Shown here in pieces: positions 61,107 through 64,000 of a stretch of 64,000 nucleotides of DNA. The notes below the pieces were generated by a model, which did not search any database, was not told the DNA's origin, and saw only the letters and a program-made list of their open reading frames with translations. A program made the position numbers and the translations under genes. The stretch covers positions 1 through 64,000 of the forward strand of contig JBDIVL010000009.1 of assembly GCA_039794405.1 (NCBI GenBank), in the 5' to 3' direction. Positions within the stretch are counted from its first letter, which is position 1; every line of letters begins with the position of its first letter. The DNA comes from JBDIVL01 sp039794405 (GTDB taxonomy: Bacteria > Planctomycetota > Brocadiia > Brocadiales > Brocadiaceae).

Positions 61107-62294
61107 CTACCCGGATGAGAAAGCAGCACAATGGCCGTGGTCTATTTTTCTCTTACCCCAATCCATATTCATTGCATATGCAATAAGATTGTTTACGGTA
61201 TCCTGGGTGATAAGAGGGCATTCGATCCCTGTGCCTCTGAGAAGATTTCCTGTGCCCGTTGAATCAAAATAAGGTTCTCCAAACATATACGGCCGGAAGG
61301 CCTCCGTTCCCCGCAGAAATAGCTTTTCATGCAGGGTATGAGGCAACATTTGAAATTCGCTCAAAGGCACTATTTTTACCTCGTGAATTCCGGCTGCTGT
61401 TTTCATCCATTCTGCAAGTTCGCCAAGTGTAGGTGGAGACGGATTTACGATGTGGAATGTATTATTTATACTTTTTTTCTGCACGGAGATTGCTACTATT
61501 GCACGCGCAACGTAATCTACAGGTACGAGATTTAAAGTGCAGTATTTATCTCCCGGTACCCTCAAAGGTGTTCGATGATGAGTACCGTTTCTATTAACCA
61601 ACCCTTTGTTTCTGGCTCTCATCTCATAATTTTTACAACGGCTCAAGCCCTTGGCAAAAACATAGATATTATCGTAATTTTTCGTAAAACCGGTCCTGAA
61701 ATCCCCAACGATAATACTGGGACGATAGATAGTTACGGGGGTATCATATTTTCTGGCAAAGTGACTTAATATTTTTTCTGCTTCATATTTTGACTTTTCA
61801 TACGTATTGTTAAATGATTGTCCTTTTTCCAGCTCATACTCAAAAACAATTTCCCGCCTTGTTCCTGCCACGTAAGCAGTACTGACGTAATGAAGCCTCT
61901 TGGGTTTTTTTGACAGACAAAACCATAATATGTGTTCAGTGCCATACACGTTAGTATTTACCAATGTATCATCTGAGGTATCGTTGAACTTTGTTGCAGC
62001 AGCACAGTGATACACGTCGTCAACGGTATTTGCTAACCTCAGATATGTTTCTGTGTTGAGTCCCAGGCAAATCTCACAAATATCTCCCTCTATCACTTCG
62101 ATACGATCTTTGAACGTGTCACCTGGAGTCCCGGACAGCATTGGAAATACCTCGGAGAGCCTTGCCATCCCCTGAGCATCTGCTTTCTTCCTCATAAGGA
62201 GTTTGAGATGGTAACCCATTTCGAGGAGTTCTCTTGCAAGGTAACTTCCTAAAAATCCTGTTGATCCCGTTATTAATATTGTTTTTTGTTTCAT
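61107..62294 (-). CDS. Thioester-reductase-like extended SDR (NAD_binding_4/male-sterility family)
   Basis: 395 residues. N-terminal NAD(P) motif ITGSTGFLGSYLARELLEMG, VEGDICE, HCAAATKFND, YVSTAYVAGT, and the catalytic YEKSK. C-terminal half RVPGDKYCTLNLVPVDYVARAIV with the SDRe pattern found in carboxylic-acid reductases and thioester reductases. It would reduce an acyl thioester to an aldehyde or alcohol. It lies near an acyl-ligase-like gene and SCP2. Confidence 0.83.
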   Translation of the reverse strand: MKQKTILITGSTGFLGSYLARELLEMGYHLKLLMRKKADAQGMARLSEVFPMLSGTPGDTFKDRIEVIEGDICEICLGLNTETYLRLANTVDDVYHCAAATKFNDTSDDTLVNTNVYGTEHILWFCLSKKPKRLHYVSTAYVAGTRREIVFEYELEKGQSFNNTYEKSKYEAEKILSHFARKYDTPVTIYRPSIIVGDFRTGFTKNYDNIYVFAKGLSRCKNYEMRARNKGLVNRNGTHHRTPLRVPGDKYCTLNLVPVDYVARAIVAISVQKKSINNTFHIVNPSPPTLGELAEWMKTAAGIHEVKIVPLSEFQMLPHTLHEKLFLRGTEAFRPYMFGEPYFDSTGTGNLLRGTGIECPLITQDTVNNLIAYAMNMDWGKRKIDHGHCAAFSSG

Positions 62295-62766
62295 CGTTTG
62301 TAGCAGTTCAGTTCACTGCGGGTTTTTCCTTAAATACTTTCTCTGTGATTTATCTTTACGCATGAGTCAAGTTTTAGAAGGAATTACTGGAACCAGAGAT
62401 TTCACGGATTACACAGATTTTGGACCATAAGACTCCATGATTATTAATATTTTTATCTGTGAAATCTATAGTTCCAATTTCTTTTATCGGTCTGAGGCTT
62501 CGCTTCGCTAACTATTTAGATAAAAAGCAAGGAGAATGCCAGGGAGTTTTGGAAAGGAAGGAGGGAAACACTATATATGCTTTAAGTGTTTAAGGACATA
62601 TCGTTAGAACTGAATTAATTTTTAATCAAAGGTATTGCACATTAGTCTATGAGTACGAAACCATGTAATATTTACATTGGATCATGGCAATTTTTACAAA
62701 AATCCGGAATGATGATTCCTGTTTTCGGATAGGCATTTAATCAGGAGATGTTACAACGGAACGGCT
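62295..62766. other. Gene-free region with dispersed repeat copy 3
   Basis: Contains repeat copy 3 at 62349-62513. The rest (62514-62766) has no supported frame or repeat. It also serves as the upstream region of the SDR gene and the 3' region of the glycosyltransferase. Confidence 0.5.
62349..62513. repeat. Dispersed repeat with conserved ends, copy 3
   Basis: Left end TTTATCTTTACGCATGAGTC, right end CGGTCTGAGGCTTCGCTTCG. The core is different from copies 1 and 2: an inverted repeat GGAACCAGAGATTTCACGGA (62389) with ATCTGTGAAATCTATAGTTC C (62455-62475). Confidence 0.5.
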
Positions 62767-64000
62767 CTACAGGGTATTTAATTTATAAAGTAATAATTTC
62801 TCTTTCTTCCCATCTGTATATGGATTTTCTTTGAACGTTGCTAACAGAGGGCATTTTATTTCAAATTTTCTGCTATCTCTTAATGAATGAATCACAAGGA
62901 TAGTTTGAGGTTGCCATAATGAAGACTGCAGGTCAACATGTAATTCCGTTATATCCCTTACGCTTCTTACGTCCCATAGGGGTGCATAATAATCAAAAAT
63001 TCTTTTTTCCCTGCCGCAATAAATCCTTGTAGAAGTGGTGTCAAATCGCTGGTTGATAAACTGGATTATCTGTATCGGTGCAGGAATGGCATTATGATAT
63101 TGAATAACCAATACAGATGATATTACTGACAGAGCGGCAACAAACAACAATATGAGAGTCTGAGTACGGAAAGCTGTAATTTCTCCTTTTTCGTGAATTT
63201 TGCACAAGCCATAAGAAATAAGCATCAATACGACAGGTATTACGGGCATCATGTGCCTCGGATTTGCAACATTTTGCCCAAAAAATACCCAAAGCATATA
63301 GGGAATTATATACATACCCAGGAACCACCATTGATACCATAAGAAATGCCGTTTAAGGGAATAGAGTAGGGCTGCTGGCATCATGAAGGAAGGCACTATT
63401 CTGAAAAACGAGGTATTGAACCACCAACCACCAAGCCCATATACCCATATGGATTCTATAAAGCGGATTACTCTTTCGAATCCTCCAAAGGTAACTATTG
63501 AACCACCCCAATCGGTAAAATGTCCATACGAGAACGAGAAGCAATTCTGCCGAAAATGATACCAGCTTACATATCCTATCTGGGGAAGAAGCCATGAACA
63601 AATACCAATAATAAGTCCTGCCAATCCATAGGTAATATCTCTTAGTTTAAAGGGTACTTTTTGAATAGCCAAATGAAATAATGTCCCCATCCATAGAATA
63701 ACGAATGGAAAGTAGGAAAGCCGGATGCCCAGCCCAAAACCTAAAACAAGGCTGCCCAAAAATAACCGGTTGAGATTTTGTGATAGTTCACTACCCTTTT
63801 CCTTTGCTACTTCTGTCTGAGCAGAGAGTTTCGTAGATGACGGGGTGTTGGGTGGTATTCTTTTTGAGAAAAAAGGAATGGAATAGGGATGTACTCTCAA
63901 AGAGTTTCTGCATGCTGCATGATAAACATCATACAGGAAACAGGCCGATAGTATTACGAAGAACAGACCCATAGCATCTGAAGTTGGTCTTTCTGCCTGT
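62767..64000 (-). CDS. Membrane glycosyltransferase, GT39/PMT-like (5'-truncated by window edge)
   Basis: The open frame runs off the 3' end of the window (start beyond 64000); 410 or so residues are seen. The visible start reads AERPTSDAMGLFFVILSA, the DxD/E-type loop and helix usual in the second part of PMT/ArnT-like proteins. About eight further membrane helices follow (LVLGFGLGIRLSYFPFVILW and others), then a soluble C-terminal part (TSTRIYCGREKRIFDYYAPL, WQPQTILVIH). It probably transfers a sugar from a polyprenyl phosphate. A Met at 63972 is internal rather than the true start. Confidence 0.72.
   Translation of the reverse strand, partial: QAERPTSDAMGLFFVILSACFLYDVYHAACRNSLRVHPYSIPFFSKRIPPNTPSSTKLSAQTEVAKEKGSELSQNLNRLFLGSLVLGFGLGIRLSYFPFVILWMGTLFHLAIQKVPFKLRDITYGLAGLIIGICSWLLPQIGYVSWYHFRQNCFSFSYGHFTDWGGSIVTFGGFERVIRFIESIWVYGLGGWWFNTSFFRIVPSFMMPAALLYSLKRHFLWYQWWFLGMYIIPYMLWVFFGQNVANPRHMMPVIPVVLMLISYGLCKIHEKGEITAFRTQTLILLFVAALSVISSVLVIQYHNAIPAPIQIIQFINQRFDTTSTRIYCGREKRIFDYYAPLWDVRSVRDITELHVDLQSSLWQPQTILVIHSLRDSRKFEIKCPLLATFKENPYTDGKKEKLLLYKLNTL

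Overview
The window looks like a stretch of an anammox-type planctomycete chromosome (order Brocadiales, for example Brocadia, Jettenia or Kuenenia). This is an inference. It rests on low-GC DNA, very haem-rich secreted cytochromes next to a cytochrome b pair, planctomycete-style zinc-ribbon Ser/Thr kinase and TPR proteins, a Gram-negative heptose/lipid A-type envelope pathway, and intergenic DNA crowded with small palindromic repeats. The genus is not decided. I saw no rRNA, tRNA, CRISPR array, complete insertion sequence or prophage.

Layout. 1-6.8 kb: the tail of a di-haem peroxidase-like cytochrome, then secreted or envelope proteins (HMA-like repeats, transglutaminase-like, Ig-like lipoprotein, subtilase) and a heptosyltransferase. 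6.9-13 kb: biosynthesis (panC, pyrB-pyrI, hom plus an apgM-type putative homoserine kinase analogue). The panC-pyrI gap holds two tandem, promoter-led, stem-closed putative small RNAs. 13-23.8 kb: clpX, a TPR metallopeptidase, a giant DUF4175 protein, plsC, a TPR lipoprotein operon and cutA. 23.8-29.8 kb: gmhB-gmhA-hldE (ADP-heptose) followed by a two-component pair. 30.4-41.2 kb: rlmN, tldD-tldE, ferredoxin, rpmH (found by eye, too short for usual ORF cut-offs), an HU protein, rseC, a Ser/Thr kinase and outer-envelope proteins. 41.3-46.2 kb: a sigma factor, a repeat-rich 1.1 kb gap, a THEP1 NTPase, a thiamine-binding-type protein, a GGR-like flavoprotein and a hydrolase. 46.2-51.8 kb: a respiratory cluster on the minus strand with a b6-type cytochrome b, a subunit-IV-like protein with an altered PEWY motif, a five-haem lipoprotein and a cytochrome with up to 17 haems, and no Rieske gene. 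51.9-62.3 kb: a minus-strand lipid-flavoured set (phosphoesterase, U32 protein, acyl-CoA ligase-like, RND exporter, two small secreted proteins with haem-type motifs, SCP2, thioester-reductase-like SDR). The window ends inside a GT39/PMT-like membrane glycosyltransferase.

The genes suggest a Gram-negative-style cell envelope (heptose synthesis, heptosyltransferase, RND exporter, beta-barrel protein) and a periplasmic multihaem electron-transfer branch. The most unusual items are the two tandem RNA elements at 8.2-8.5 kb, the Rieske-less cytochrome b/multihaem cluster, a tldD gene whose only well-placed start is ATC, and a membrane-anchored protein carrying a phage-head-type cysteine domain.
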